Part shown: piece by piece, positions 44,909 through 56,627 of the stretch
How the letters are laid out: each line of letters begins with the position of its first letter
Numbering within the stretch: the stretch's first letter is position 1
From: Membranipora membranacea
Lineage: Eukaryota; Bryozoa; Gymnolaemata; Cheilostomatida; Membraniporidae
Direction of reading: 5' to 3'
DNA length: 64,000 bases
Assembly: GCA_914767715.1 (NCBI GenBank)
Contig: OU612072.1
Coordinates: 16,554,001 to 16,618,000 of the forward strand
Position numbers and translations under genes: made by a program
Notes under the pieces: model-generated
The model's database searches: none
What the model was told of the DNA's origin: nothing
The model's input: the letters and a program-made list of their open reading frames with translations, nothing else

Positions 44909-45283
44909 CCCTATAGGAGTTTAATTTAGCTAGAGTTTAACTTCGCTATCTTGAACTGGTACTAAATTTCACTAGTACTAAATTTCGCTAGTAGGCTCAT
45001 TAGTGAAAATTATACAAAAATGTCCTAGTTGGGATACGAACCGAGTGCATAAATCTCCTTCCGATTGCAAGGCAGACACTGAGACCACTACACCACGCTA
45101 GCTTGCTAGCTTGCTAGCTTGCATGCTAGCTTGCATGCTTAGGTAAGGTGTATTCCTGTATAATTCTACATTGTTTATGAAACTATGGTGGGTGAGTTTA
45201 ATTTAAGTTACACTAAATTTCGCAACCTAGGTAACAACCGAAAAGCGAATCCTAAATGCCGGGAGAACTAAACTCCTATAGGG
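44909..45283. mobile_element. 375-bp MITE nested in the 2.5-kb element
   Basis: The ends CCCTATAGGAGTTTAATT and AACTAAACTCCTATAGGG are inverted copies flanked by TA on both sides, as for mariner-like MITEs. Internally there are repeats of ACTAAATTTCGCTAG and a GCTAGCTT run, plus a tRNA-like sequence. Confidence 0.8.
45022..45099 (-). repeat. tRNA-Ala-like sequence within the nested MITE
   Basis: The minus strand has an A box (GTGGTGTAGTGGTCTCAG), a CTTGCAA anticodon loop (TGC, Ala) with a flawed stem, a B box (GGTTCGTATCCC) and then TTTTTG, a possible pol III stop. The acceptor stem is not convincing, so a tRNA-derived pseudogene or SINE is more likely than a working tRNA. Confidence 0.5.
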
Positions 45284-45989
45284 TAGCTGTTCGAAATGTT
45301 TGGGAGAAACGTATTGTCCATGCTGTGTGACTGTGGCCTTGATAAAGACATGCCATGCAGTTCTATTGCAAATCATCAATGATGGATTGAAATGAAAGCC
45401 TATTGACTATGAACTATTGGTAGACTGAGGACCTACATACAGCAATGTATAATATAGGGTGGTTGATATCAATGGAGCGGAAAAGTTTGATTCAGAGTAG
45501 AAAAGTTTGATGCAGAGTAGAAAAGTTTGATGCAGAACAGAAAAGTTTGATGCAGAACAGAAAAGTTTGATGCAGAGAAGTTTGATTAAATTCAATGAAA
45601 TGTTTAATTCAATTCAGGCCTTTTTAAATTAAATTCACAGCAGATAAGTTTAGTTTTATCTGGCTTTCTGGGCCACAGTAAATAACATAACTATTATCAC
45701 CTCAATTATAATAAGTATCAACTTAATTGAACTGGCTGATTACACTTAACTGATTACCTTAATAAATAGGCAATTAATAACGAGTAAGAAGATTCAGCCC
45801 ACCCTGGTCCACATGCATACAAACCTGATCCAAAAAATCTCAATACCACCTCATGGTGGGGAGGGGGAATGTCGACTAATACAACTTTAAATTCCATCCA
45901 AGGAAAGGGGCAAGTGTTCATATTTACATCACCAGTTCGTTGTCCATACTCACATCAATCAACAGTCGCAGGTTATAAATGATCCATCT

Positions 45990-46510
45990 TCACCAAAAGT
46001 TGTGGTTGATCACCCACACGATAAAGGCGATGAGGTAACGTATTGCCTGCCGATAACCTTGATGAAGGAAGTGCACGCCATCCACGTTCCTCCACGCCTG
46101 TCGTCAATCCCACAACCAGAATGTGACCTGAGGGATGCAACTAAACCGTCTCTCCATAATCCCAGCATACTGGCGAGCCCTGGTATTGTAATTAACGTTG
46201 GATCGCAGCCACAGTGATGGGATCACCACTTCTCTGCTCCTTCCTGCAGAATCTGATGAGCCAGGGGTCCTATCATATCAGCAAGTTGATAAGGGGAGCA
46301 CCAACCAGCATCCAAGTTGTTCCCGTCAATCATAAGAATGACCAGCTGAAACCCAGCACAACTTCGAACTTGCTATTCTGCCCAGTTGATTCCCGCACCA
46401 CCTTGCCATATCCATCTCACCGAGACATCAGTGATGTGCTGACCAAGCCAGCGCCTGTGGGGGTACATTCTCCCAGCATGGGAGTCACCCAAGATCAACA
46501 CCGTAGCTTC
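45990..46510 (-). pseudogene. Ngaro N2 SGNH hydrolase with a stop codon
   Basis: Block I VLILGDSHAGR and block V DGVHFLHQGYRQ are present, but an in-frame TAG follows INWAE, and block III reads MIDGNNLDAG in place of the GGND of N1. It starts at the same 3' splice site position as in N1. Confidence 0.75.
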
Positions 46511-46817
46511 CTAAAAGATAAACTCAGCATTGCACTATAATGACCTTCAGGACATGTTGTAACAAATTTTACTTATTTTATTATTGTTCATGTATGTATA
46601 TCACAAAGACCTTTGTACCTCAATATGTGAAATGTTACACCACGTCCTTTAAGGCACAAGAAATGACCTTTAATTAAGAGTTTAATTAACCAATTATGCT
46701 AAGAAAGTTCTGTTGTGCCGCCGGCTAATTAATTCTACCTACAGATACATAAGTAATATATATATTATACAATATACAATAATATACATACCTACGTTAA
46801 TTTATACCCCTTCACCC

Positions 46818-47081
46818 CTATACAGCAGCCTCGGCCCCCTCTATTGGACGGGATGGACATTGCAAATGTGCCAAGATATGCCGCAAGTAATGGTCACCCA
46901 GCTCACTGTTGCTTTGAGCGGCTAGTTTGGGCGCTTCCTCGCGTATCCATAAACCAATAACCTCAAGAGGGGTTAACCCGATAACAGGAGCACATGTCAA
47001 TACAATTCCAAGAGCAAAACGAATAGCAATACTAAGCAGGTTCACATTAAAGGAAAAAGTTCCAGCCTGACAGGCGTGCAA
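46818..47081 (-). CDS. Ngaro N2 leader ORF, 87 codons, unknown function
   Basis: An open frame (MHACQAGTFSFNVNLLSIAI, then a hydrophobic stretch and KLAAQSNSELGDHYLRHILA) lies upstream of the SGNH block. The first 40 residues could form one membrane segment. N1 has the same sequence with a stop codon, and a donor-like TAG|GTATGT follows at about 46795 in N2 (GCTATG in N1). It may be an element ORF or simply leader DNA that happens to be open. Confidence 0.35.
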   Translation of the reverse strand: MHACQAGTFSFNVNLLSIAIRFALGIVLTCAPVIGLTPLEVIGLWIREEAPKLAAQSNSELGDHYLRHILAHLQCPSRPIEGAEAAV

Positions 47082-47700
47082 ACAGGGGATCTAGGCCCTA
47101 GTGCAACAGGCGGCCCTGTCGGGCCCTCTCAAGTTTCATGAAGAATTTATTTTCACTTAGCGTCAACTTCGGGCCCTTCTCAAGTTACATGAAGATATTA
47201 TTATTTTGCCTTTAGGCACTTACCCTAGTTACAAGAGGGAAACTTCATTATTTGCTCCTTGAGCTACCTCAATTTACCAGAGGTTTATTTTACCTACATA
47301 ATTAAATACTAGAAGAGATTCATAATAAATCCTCCAATATAAATTATTTATCCTGTTAAATAATTAAGCCCTAACAACCTTAGCTTTAGGTAGTCAGTCT
47401 GCCAATATAATAAAAGTACGGAGTATCATTAATCAAGGCTTCAAGCAATATCACATATTATGTGTGCTCCAAACAAGGTCTATCAATCAAGCCACTGACA
47501 ATAACAGCGCAGTGACTATAAAAATTCTTGCCCTTTTCTTGAAGAATTCATTGGTTGCAATATAAAGCTATGAGGATTGACCAATACTGCTCATCAAAAG
47601 CCGGCAAAACTTTAGTAAGTGCTGCAAGCATCTCCATTTTGTTAATATAATAATTTCATCATTGGATGCAATAAACCAATACCAAAAGGGCTGAGTGAGT

Positions 47701-48105
47701 CAGGGGCGTATATTCTAAAAAATTTCACTCACTGACTTTTTAGAGATGAGCATAATGATCGGGCGCAGCCTGATCCACATGCCGTAGGCGTGGCGGGGAG
47801 GGTGTGGGTGTGTGTCAATACACCGGGCTTTTGATTGCCTTGTCCAGCTCAAGGTCAAAAGTCAAACTCTGTTTATACCGTAATTCCTCACTTATAAGAC
47901 ACCCCCCCCTTCGGAAAAGTAAATATGCTCCAGTTATAAAGCATCCATTTGAAAAAAAATCTGACATTGTTGGGAATCGAACCCACAACATTCTTATTAA
48001 ACAGTGTCTACCAAGCACGCTCTACACACTGAGCTATTCAGCCTGGCTTGCACGGATTTTGATTCACGGATATCCGTGGTCCGTGATTGCTAATATATGC
48101 CACTG
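47701..48105. mobile_element. 405-bp hAT-like MITE with a tRNA-like core
   Basis: The ends CAGGGGCGTATAT and ATATATGCCACTG are inverted relatives, flanked by an 8-bp repeat GAGTGAGT / GAGCGAGT (47693-47700 and 48106-48113), as for hAT elements. TRIM-1's flank has the empty site (GGGCTGAGCGAGTTATTG). The minus strand at 47955-48045 carries an A box (TAGCTCAGTGTGTAGAGCG) and B box (GGGTTCGATTCCC), then a T8 run that could end pol III transcription. Confidence 0.85.
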
Positions 48106-48511
48106 GAGCGAGTTATTGTTCAAGTTAAGCAACAAAGATATAAAATAAAGCCATAAATTTAGCTAAGACCCTGTACAAACAAATGATGTATCATTATAAT
48201 TCATTTTTATTTTTATATATCAAAATAAATGAATGTATAAATATTCAGTGAGGCTGAGCGATAAGATATAAACATGATCATAGTAACATAAGAGGAAAAA
48301 TGCATCATAGCTGTGAAGAAAAGGAGAGGTAGAGATAAAAATGATGATTTGGTATAACCGCTCTACTATGGTCGTAAATCAGGTGATCAAATGTGATATA
48401 AATAGCTTTTTAAAACTGGTCAACCTTGGTTCAACGACGCATATAGATCATTGCCAGGCAAACAACAACAGCCATTATTAACAAAAATAAGGTCGATAGA
48501 GTTTCTCTATT

Positions 48512-48762
48512 TCATTCAGTGAGAATGTCATACATGAGCACAGATTTCTCACCGAATGTAGGAACTACGAGTGTTTTACCGTACAGACATAAATCAGGAA
48601 TGTATGATTTAGAACTCTTTGCTGGATCAGTCAGTACTCTGTTCAGATTTCCTGAAAATGGCAATTGTACCGGGTATACAATTATGTCACTACAATATAA
48701 GTAGAGGACGAAAACTCCTGAAATAAATCTCCTACACTCGAATTTATAGAGGGAAGAACCTG

Positions 48763-48798
<36 letters not shown>

Positions 48799-51700
48799 GA
48801 AATATTATTAACATATATATATATATATACACACATATATAACATCTTCACTGGTCTCCAGTATCATTACAATGGTATGTATAACACAAAATTGAATTTT
48901 TGTGTATATTACAGAATTTAATCTAATGGACAAGTGTGTATAATGAGATCATTATATTTATGTATATATTATATATATTTTTACAACCTACCATTACCCT
49001 CATCCAAAACGGATATTTCTGTGTGGTCCAAGCCATTTCTTGCCACAAGTACGACTCCTGCAGGATGATGAACTATCCCTCCAGGGAAGGTAGGGCTGTG
49101 ACAGCTCCAGATAAGACTTCCATCCTTTAGGCTCATCTTCACTACTTTTCCTAATCTGTCAGATATGACCACACAGTCATCTCCACAGCTGCTCATACTC
49201 ACATTGAGTAACATTGTCAGAGCGGCAGGACACGGAACTCTTCTGATGACCTCTCCTGTGAATGAGTAGATGATGATCTGCTTAGCAGGCCAATCTCCAA
49301 CAGATAGCTGATTTTCATTGATGACTACAATGCACTGCCCCAAGTAGTGGGAGGTAGGATGGTCCCAGGATGTTAGTAATGAACCATCAGATATATCATA
49401 GACATTGATCTTTGATTGAGTTTTACTGAGACGGTAGAGACTGTATAGTCTGTTGTTAAATGCAGCTAGAGAGATGACATATACACCAGATTTGATGAAG
49501 GCTTTGTGCACATCGCCTTGCTGATCTATCCTGTCAGTAGTTCCTCCTCTCTGTCCTACATAGGTGAATCCGTCATAGTGACATACTGTGGGACAGTGAT
49601 TTTCAAACTTTACCTCCCTGATAAATCTTATTCCAGCTGGTGCTTGTTGTGGTGGTGAAGGGACGGTCGAGGGAGGTGTTGCAGCTGATGGTTGCCGATT
49701 GGGGGCTATTGGTGATGGAGGCTTTACAGTGTTTAGATTGTAAGCTTCCCCTCTTAGCACAGTTTCACCCTCCTCAGTCAACAATTCCATAACTGGGATA
49801 AAATCAGTTTCTGTAAACACAAAGTGCTTTCAATTAAAATATGATGGTCAGCATGCATGAGCTTCTTACATATAATATGTGGAAATATTAGGACTATGAG
49901 AAAATGTTTTGTAGAAGGAGTTATCCCCTTTCTTCAAAGAAGAACACAACTACTAAATCATCACAGTTCTGCTTTATTATTTAGCCGGTGATGAGATTCA
50001 TTTCATCAGATGGTAATAAAATGTGATCCCCATAACAAAATCATTGTAAAAACTGACAATTATCTAATCATTCTCTCAAAGATCCAACAGGACAATCAAG
50101 AATAAATATATCTCATTATTTCTCAGAATAACAATTTACCGCCAATAAAAACAATCATTTTAAGACTGGGAGTAGGCCTTTGTATCATATGCATATTATT
50201 AGTATGTTTTGCCTGACATAGACTAACCTTCAACTCTCAGTGAGGCCACATCTCCCTTCATATTCATGCCAGGTAACTCATAAGAGGTCAGAGACTTCAG
50301 GAACTCAAGACTTTCTTTGTACTTCTCAACAAGGTCAACCTGTTCAGGATAATTCCAATTTTTATCACAGAGCCGTCATGGACAATATAGGTTGCGAGTG
50401 CTTGCTTGTGGCCTTTTGCATTTAAAGCTGATTAGCAAGTAGTCCAAGACAGTTACCAACTGAGCTATATCTTGGGAAAAGAGCTTCAGTCACAGGAGCT
50501 TAAAATTATCAAAATGTTAAAACAATTATCTTATTGTATAAACGGTTCAAACCCATTTGTCTCATAGAGCAAGCCCTTATCTAAGCAACTCTTTTTCCGA
50601 TAGTTACCAAATATACCATAGGACAATACTATTTTTGAAGTACATAAGCCCAATTACCTTTAAACTGATCACTTTACACAAGACTTATCTGGTAAAAAAA
50701 CCGAAAGTAATTTACTGTTTATAACCACGACCCTCAGTAGTACGTCCGCCCCCTTGCTCTTTGGATGATTTCAACTGTTGAATGAGCCTTACCAGGTCTG
50801 GTTAGGTATGGTTCTCTAGGAGACAAAGAATAAACAAAAGGTCCAACCTGTATAAAACAGCTCAGCGGTTTAGGAGCCTTGACACACAACAACATTGGAC
50901 ACTCACCTGATGATAGTTGTTCATTCTGTCATCATTATCCTGTAATTTCCTCACTATCTCTCTGTGTGTTGTCTCTACTTTCTGCTCTAGAAACACTTCT
51001 CTCTCTATTCTCCCTTTACTTCTGTGTGCTTCAAGCTTTAACTCCAGCCTTTCATACTCCTCCATCACATACTTTATCTAAAACAAAATAAATGAATAAT
51101 TCTAAATGCTAAATCAGTGAGTGTTAATCTCATGCATATCATAAGCTTCAACTAACTTTCAATAAATAAATAGGCCACCATAGTTTAATAACATATTTAC
51201 TAAGGAGTTGTGTGCCCTTAGGAATCAGAGGACATCTTGTAGCAATTGTTTAATGATCAAAGTCATATTATTAGCATTAGATATTAGCCCTCACATATTT
51301 ATCTCTGGAGTGATGGAGCTGAGACACCAGCTCTTCTGTCTTCTTATCCCAATTCCTCAGTCCTTCCATCGTATCCCTGACAAGTCTGTCAGCTTCACTT
51401 TCTCTCTGCTGAGCCTCAACTCTCAGTTTATCTAGCTCCTGTAAGAGGGTCTTCTCTAACTTCTCTAGTACTGTGAACTTGTGGCTGTCACCTAAAACGA
51501 TCAAGTAGTTCAAACATTTTCAGACTGCATCGAGGGAATAATGTTTGCCACAAGCATGAGGCAACACCGTACACACATAGTTGAATCACTAATATTTTAA
51601 ACTGTAATCAGACCGATCAAATAGCTGCGACGTGACAAGTTTATAATCAAAACAGAACTGTTTAATATATAAATATCCACAACAATAACGCTACCTCACC

Positions 51701-53803
51701 ATTTGAGCATTTGGTATTTTCAGGCAAGCAGTTTACACAAAATGTCTTGTAGCATTCAGGACAACCAAAGGACAGCTCTTGATCTTTGTGTATAGAACAG
51801 AATCTCTTCTCTAACTTCTTCATGGCTCTTCTGTATACAGCAATCTCCACTACATTGTGTTCTGGGTTTAACTCAAAATGAGGCTGAAACATTAGATTCT
51901 GGATATAATTGTGATACATTCTTACAATCCAGCGCTGGATAAGGTACTACATAGAGGCCAGTGGAGCCAGGAAGATAGACTAAACATAATTGAATATCGT
52001 TAAGATCAGTGAGAGTGTGAGAGTGGGGTTGATGGCTTCAAACCTTTATTATTTTCTATTGAAGGCACATAAAAACCTCAGTTCCTAATCAGATTTGTCA
52101 GGAAAGCAAAAGAGCAAAGGGCCGTACCAAGCTAAATGGATCAGTGTCCTTCCAGTACGGGGTTATTGATAAGCATGTGTTTGTGGTGGTTGGTTGGTGG
52201 GAGAGGGGCGGGTGCAGCTGCAGTTTGACCTGCTAGCAGTCATCATGGTATTTTATGTTCAAGTTTTTTAGTTATTTTAGGATGTTTAATGACCACAGCA
52301 ATATTATAGTCTGGCAGCTAGTTCTGCAGCTGTTACGAAATATGTTAACACTTAAAAAAAACAGAGCACTTCTGGCTTAAAAATATATATAGTGTTAGAA
52401 CTTGTCCTCCCTTCTCATCTATGAGCTATGAGGTATCCATGGGGCCTATTGCTGTACCAGCCCAATAAACTATCACTTCTTTCTACTTGACAGAATTGTA
52501 TAAATTAGTAAATGAAGTTATCTACTATTGTAAAAAGTCTCCTGACAATGGAACAAAAATTAATTTAAACCCATGTGGAAAAGAATGGTAATTAAAAGTC
52601 TTTTGAAGTGGTAACTTATTAGGTTGGCACAGCACTAGGCACCATGGATACCTCGTAGCTCTTAGATGAGAAGGGAGGACAATTTCTACTACTATACAAC
52701 ATTCTGATTCTCTCAATGTGAAAATATTGCATAAGTACTGCTGAAGTAGCTGCCAAACTATAATATATTGATATTGAGTCTTTAACACACATTTAAATTT
52801 ACCATCATAACCTATAATTAACAATAGATATATTCAACATGCTGAAATGCACCACATATTAGAAGCAAACAATACTACACTTACCCCAGAATGATGATCA
52901 CAGAACACATCGTTACAAGCGTAGCAATACATATCAGCTCTTTTCTTATCTTCTTCATTCTTCTTTATACAGATATGACAAAATATGACCTCATGTTCCT
53001 TTTCGGATGACCTGCCAGATGGCAGCTTGTTCATTGTAAGCTCTGTCACTGCCCTACAAAACACAGCAGGCAAAACAATTAGATTGGGAATGGAAGCAAA
53101 AGTACCAAGAGTTAGCTGTGATGTAAGGACTATTAATTACAACTTGTTTCATGGCATCAAAGAGCTGCAGAACATTGCATTGTTTGTCGTTTCTCATGGT
53201 GATCATCATTCTACACCAGTAATCACAAGCTGACACTCTAAGAACCAAATACAAGGTCAAAATGCTTAGTCTCAGATGGTTGCATAGTGAATTAATGGCA
53301 TTACATCATCAAACACTCAATACAAATTAAATTGAGTGTTTGATAGTTTGTAATGCCACTAACCGCAATGCAGCCCTCTGAGCACTTAGATTAACCATTA
53401 GCCATTGTTAACCGGTAGCTGACTGGTGAACTGATATAACATTATTATACCTTAAAACATGCATGTCAAGTTGTCAAAATTGACTAATAACTTAATTTTT
53501 TATATATTTCAACAACTTAATTAGACGATCATACAAGGTCATATTAATTTATTAAAAATATACTGTGATGTGTTCTTGGTTATGTCCGATGTGCCGACAG
53601 TAAATTAGAAGTCATTATTACCTGCATGTCTCACAAGGGAGGTCACTTGTTGATATCTCAGAGAGTTTGAGCAGACATTCAGTGCAGACCATATGGGAAC
53701 AGGGTAGTAGTTTAAGATCACAGCCCAGAAAAGTCTCATACTCCATGCAGATAAAACACTGCGCTTCTCCATCTTTTGCTTTATTTACATAAGCCGCAGC
53801 CAT
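48512..53803 (-). CDS. TRIM-3: RING/B-box/coiled-coil/beta-propeller protein, 8 exons, intact
   Basis: Exons (minus): 53803-53622, 53053-52885, 51883-51700, 51491-51295, 51077-50907, 50339-50228, 49810-48992, 48651-48512. All are GT-AG with phases identical to TRIM-1. The total is 1974 bases, 657 residues and a stop. The RING (CFICMEYETFLGC...CSHMVCTECLLK...CETC) is in residues 16-60, followed by B-box 1 (CHIC...CYAC...FCDHH), B-box 2 (CSIHKDQELSFGCPEC), coiled coil, a Pro-rich linker and the propeller. Compared with TRIM-1, the coiled coil is nearly unchanged while the propeller varies more (for example CHSPTFPGG for SERVTNPGG), and the RING exon pair is closer to TRIM-2. By family it is a probable E3 ubiquitin ligase; the target is unknown. 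Intron 1 holds the TTAA MITE shared with TRIM-2. Confidence 0.85.
53265..53397. mobile_element. TTAA-type MITE in TRIM-3 intron 1
   Basis: Same hairpin element as at 31445-31580. The right end (GCAGCCCTCTGAGCACTTAGATTAA) is well kept, while the left end is eroded (CTCAGATGGTTGCA). It is in the same intron as in TRIM-2, so it was inherited before those two genes split. Confidence 0.7.
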
Positions 53804-53917
53804 TCTGTCCTGGCAACATAATGATAATGAATGATACCCTGTTGTTGTAGCTGCAATAAATAGACGAAATTTTGCCCAATTGCCTGCATTCGGAGTTGCT
53901 CCTGATCAACTGATCAA

Positions 53918-55425
53918 GCCACAGCCTGGGGCGTGACCAGTGGGAGGGACAAGCTGGAGTGCAGGCAATTGGATTAAATTTGATCTAGGAATACTGCATG
54001 TAGTTCAAATCACACATCCAGATGGTGCTTATTTCAAGAAAGTTGAGGACTTCAACTTCAATGAAATACTACTTACTTGTAAAATCTAAGGGAATCCAAA
54101 TTCTTGACTCGTCTGACTCAAAGTTGCTATTAAAGAAGAAGTGTGTCACCTAGCATGTGTTCCAAAGTTGTTTCAAATTCAGTTAGTCGATGCGCTTGCT
54201 ATCACCCCGATAAGAATATGTTTAATAAAATCATGATATATTTTCCATAAGTACCCTTATCTTATATCTTTATATACCTTTAACATTAGGCTCCAAAGTC
54301 AATTTATTGCGTTGAATACTAGGTGCTATTAGCTTGTAGCCTTGTTGAATGATAAGATATCACTTTAATGTGCCCTTATTTTCATGTTGTACGGTGGTGT
54401 ATTTCTGATAAGCCAGTATCGTGTCACTGAGTGCTGAGAATAGCTAACACCACAGTCATCGATTGTGAAACACTGATTCGCAGCACACAGTAAATTGATG
54501 ATACGTATCAATAAGGTTATTCCTGTATTGAATATTATTGAGGTTATAAACCGCTGTGGTTCAAAAAGCCATCATATTTTACTTTGGAGTTGCCCAGCCT
54601 CACATAAAGGGAAGGCAATTCCTATTTTATTTGTAGTCCAAGGTAAAAATGACATTACTCCATCTGCTAGCCAAGCATTGTTCGGTGGGGGTTCCAGATG
54701 GATGTCAAAAAGGCGCTCAGTAGTAGTACCACTAAATCATCCTAGGCCTAGAGGTAGCCTCATGAGAGCTTCCGGAGCTAATTCTTTGTTTCAGCAAACC
54801 AATTCAAACAGGAGCAGATTGTCAGCGCCCATCAAAGCTGTGAGCATCTCCACCATAGACAATTATCTCCACTCACTGACCACACTGATAACAAGACTAC
54901 ATTATCACCATGTGTATCACGGATCGTGAGAGTCAATTTTAATACGAGTACCTAACATGTGCCCACCATAATTATTGAAACTGTCCTCAGGTCGTCACAC
55001 TAACTTTCTTCTGATGGTACTCAAGCTAAGTGAATAAATTGACTCTCTATTGATCAGAGATATACATGCAATAGTATATCACGCGATCACTGTGCACGCA
55101 GACTAGACACTATCTATATATGACTGTGTTTGTGTCACTGATAAATAGAATTCAGTTCAATAGAATTAGCTTCAGTACCTTACAAGAAAAGTGAACCTAG
55201 CCTCTATTTTTGCTGAGAAATATCAAACTCCGGGTTGTGTCACCTCTTATTGATACCCACCCCTTCTCTCAGATTTCCATATTACATACTATGTTTACAA
55301 AAGTGTACCTTGTGAAAGAGCTGCATCTTAACCACTGCGCTGTGGTTAGTATAAAGCAGCAGTCTTTTGTTTTCAAATCACAAAGTTGAGATGAAACTTT
55401 GCCAAAATTGTGCCAAAAGTTTGTC
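53918..55425. other. 1.5-kb insertion in segment B, origin unknown
   Basis: The TRIM-2 side reads continuously (GATCAACTGGTCAAATTTGCC at 32089), but here 1.5 kb separates CAACTGATCAA from GTCAAATCTGCC. A TCAA is shared at both junctions. The plus strand has a 144-codon frame (54495-54929) without a recognised domain. No terminal repeats were found by eye. Confidence 0.5.
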
Positions 55426-56627
55426 AAATCTGCCTGCATTAGGGCTGTTGCTCCTCTACTCAACCAGCTTCATAGTGGGGGAGCAACTCTGAACGCAATC
55501 AAATTAAATCAATCGTAATGAATGTGTCAGCCCGCCTGTTCATATGTTATTGGCTTGACAGTCAGCCAATATTGACCTGGAGTTCTTGTTCTTGTAAGAT
55601 GACATATTTCTGCATAAGATCCTTCCTATAAATGGAGGCAGTTAGTTACAAGAGGAACAAGGACAAAGGTATGAGCCTTCTGTCTAGTCTTTGTTGTGTT
55701 ACAAAGATCATTCAATTACTTTCACTTATCAAGCTATCACTCAATTGGCAAGCTACCACAATTCTCTAAAACAGAAAGTTGTCTTCTCTGCTTTTATAAG
55801 GAGGCAACTCCAATACCTCAGCTCACTTTATTTGGCTGCAGTTTTTATATTTTTGTACCCTTTTCCTACCGCATGAATCAAGAAGACTTGCAAAGAGAAT
55901 GTGGAGGAGGGGGGAAACTGGTTGAGATAAGAAAGGCAACTGCAGACATTGGGTAATAACAGGATAAATATTTGTCCTGTGTATCCAAATCTCTTCACTC
56001 AAGCAGCATAGCTAGGTCCCTAGTCCCTGCAATGTCTTCAAAATTTTCAGATTAAGTCTTTAGCCTTGAGTTGTATGAGTCAACAGCTTTACATCTTATT
56101 TTAGTGGGCTAAGCTTCTTTTCTTATCGACTTAGGAAGGTGTCTGATGCTGAATATGTTGTCGTAAAAAAATAGTTTATATAAATAACGTAATTGTATCT
56201 ATATAGCTACAAAATACTCTTTTGTTTATAATAACAACCCTGCTGCTTGAAGCAGAAATTCAATTTTTTAATATTTTGAAATTTTGTAGTCCTTCACTTC
56301 GTGCTCATTTACTGAAACTTTTTTCATCATCCGGAGCGGTTTAGTCTGAGCCCCCCCCCCCCAGACTTTTGCTCCCTGCCTGACGGCACCCATGGGTATG
56401 TCTAAGACTGGACTGATACTACAGTAAAGCTATAAGCAAATAGGGCGGTCTCTGATGTTGAACATTTTGTCGTAAAAAAATATATGATAACAATAAATAA
56501 AAAAAATATTGATTACAGAATTTTATCAAAATACCATTAAAGTCTCATTATTAATAGACCATGCAGCTTGATGCAGGAATTCATTTTTGAATTTTTTGAA
56601 AATTCATAGTCAGCTTCTTTGTTCTCA
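55426..56627. repeat. Segment B relative upstream of TRIM-3
   Basis: Closely matches 32096-33290, including the small plus-strand frames at 32306/32371 and 55691/55696. These shared frames shift relative to each other and have no domain, so I do not call genes. Confidence 0.7.

Larger units (their letters stand above)
43181..45680. mobile_element. 2.5-kb TIR element inside Ngaro N2
   Basis: Ends TACCGTGGCCCAGAAAGCC on the left and the complement of TACTGTGGCCCAGAAAGCC on the right. Inverted similarity reaches about 250 bases inward, through tandem 17-base units around CTGCATCAAACTTTTC. The 6-bp AATAAC is on both sides (43175-43180 and 45681-45686) but occurs once in N1, so it is a likely target-site duplication. 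The interior (about 43470-45470) has no transposase-like ORF, so the element is non-autonomous. Its superfamily is not clear; a 6-bp duplication is uncommon. Confidence 0.85.
40083..47660 (-). mobile_element. Ngaro/DIRS-like retrotransposon N2, 3'-truncated and re-invaded
   Basis: Same order and sequence as N1 on the minus strand: leader ORF, SGNH, Gag, RT-RNase H, then only the first 70 or so codons of the recombinase before an AT run at 40113. The 5' border matches N1 (ATAATTTCATCATTG near 47650). A 2.5-kb element (43181-45680) sits in the gap between SGNH and Gag. N2 is damaged in different places from N1: it keeps the RNase H end that N1 lost but lacks the recombinase catalytic domain that N1 still carries in mutated form. 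Confidence 0.85.
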
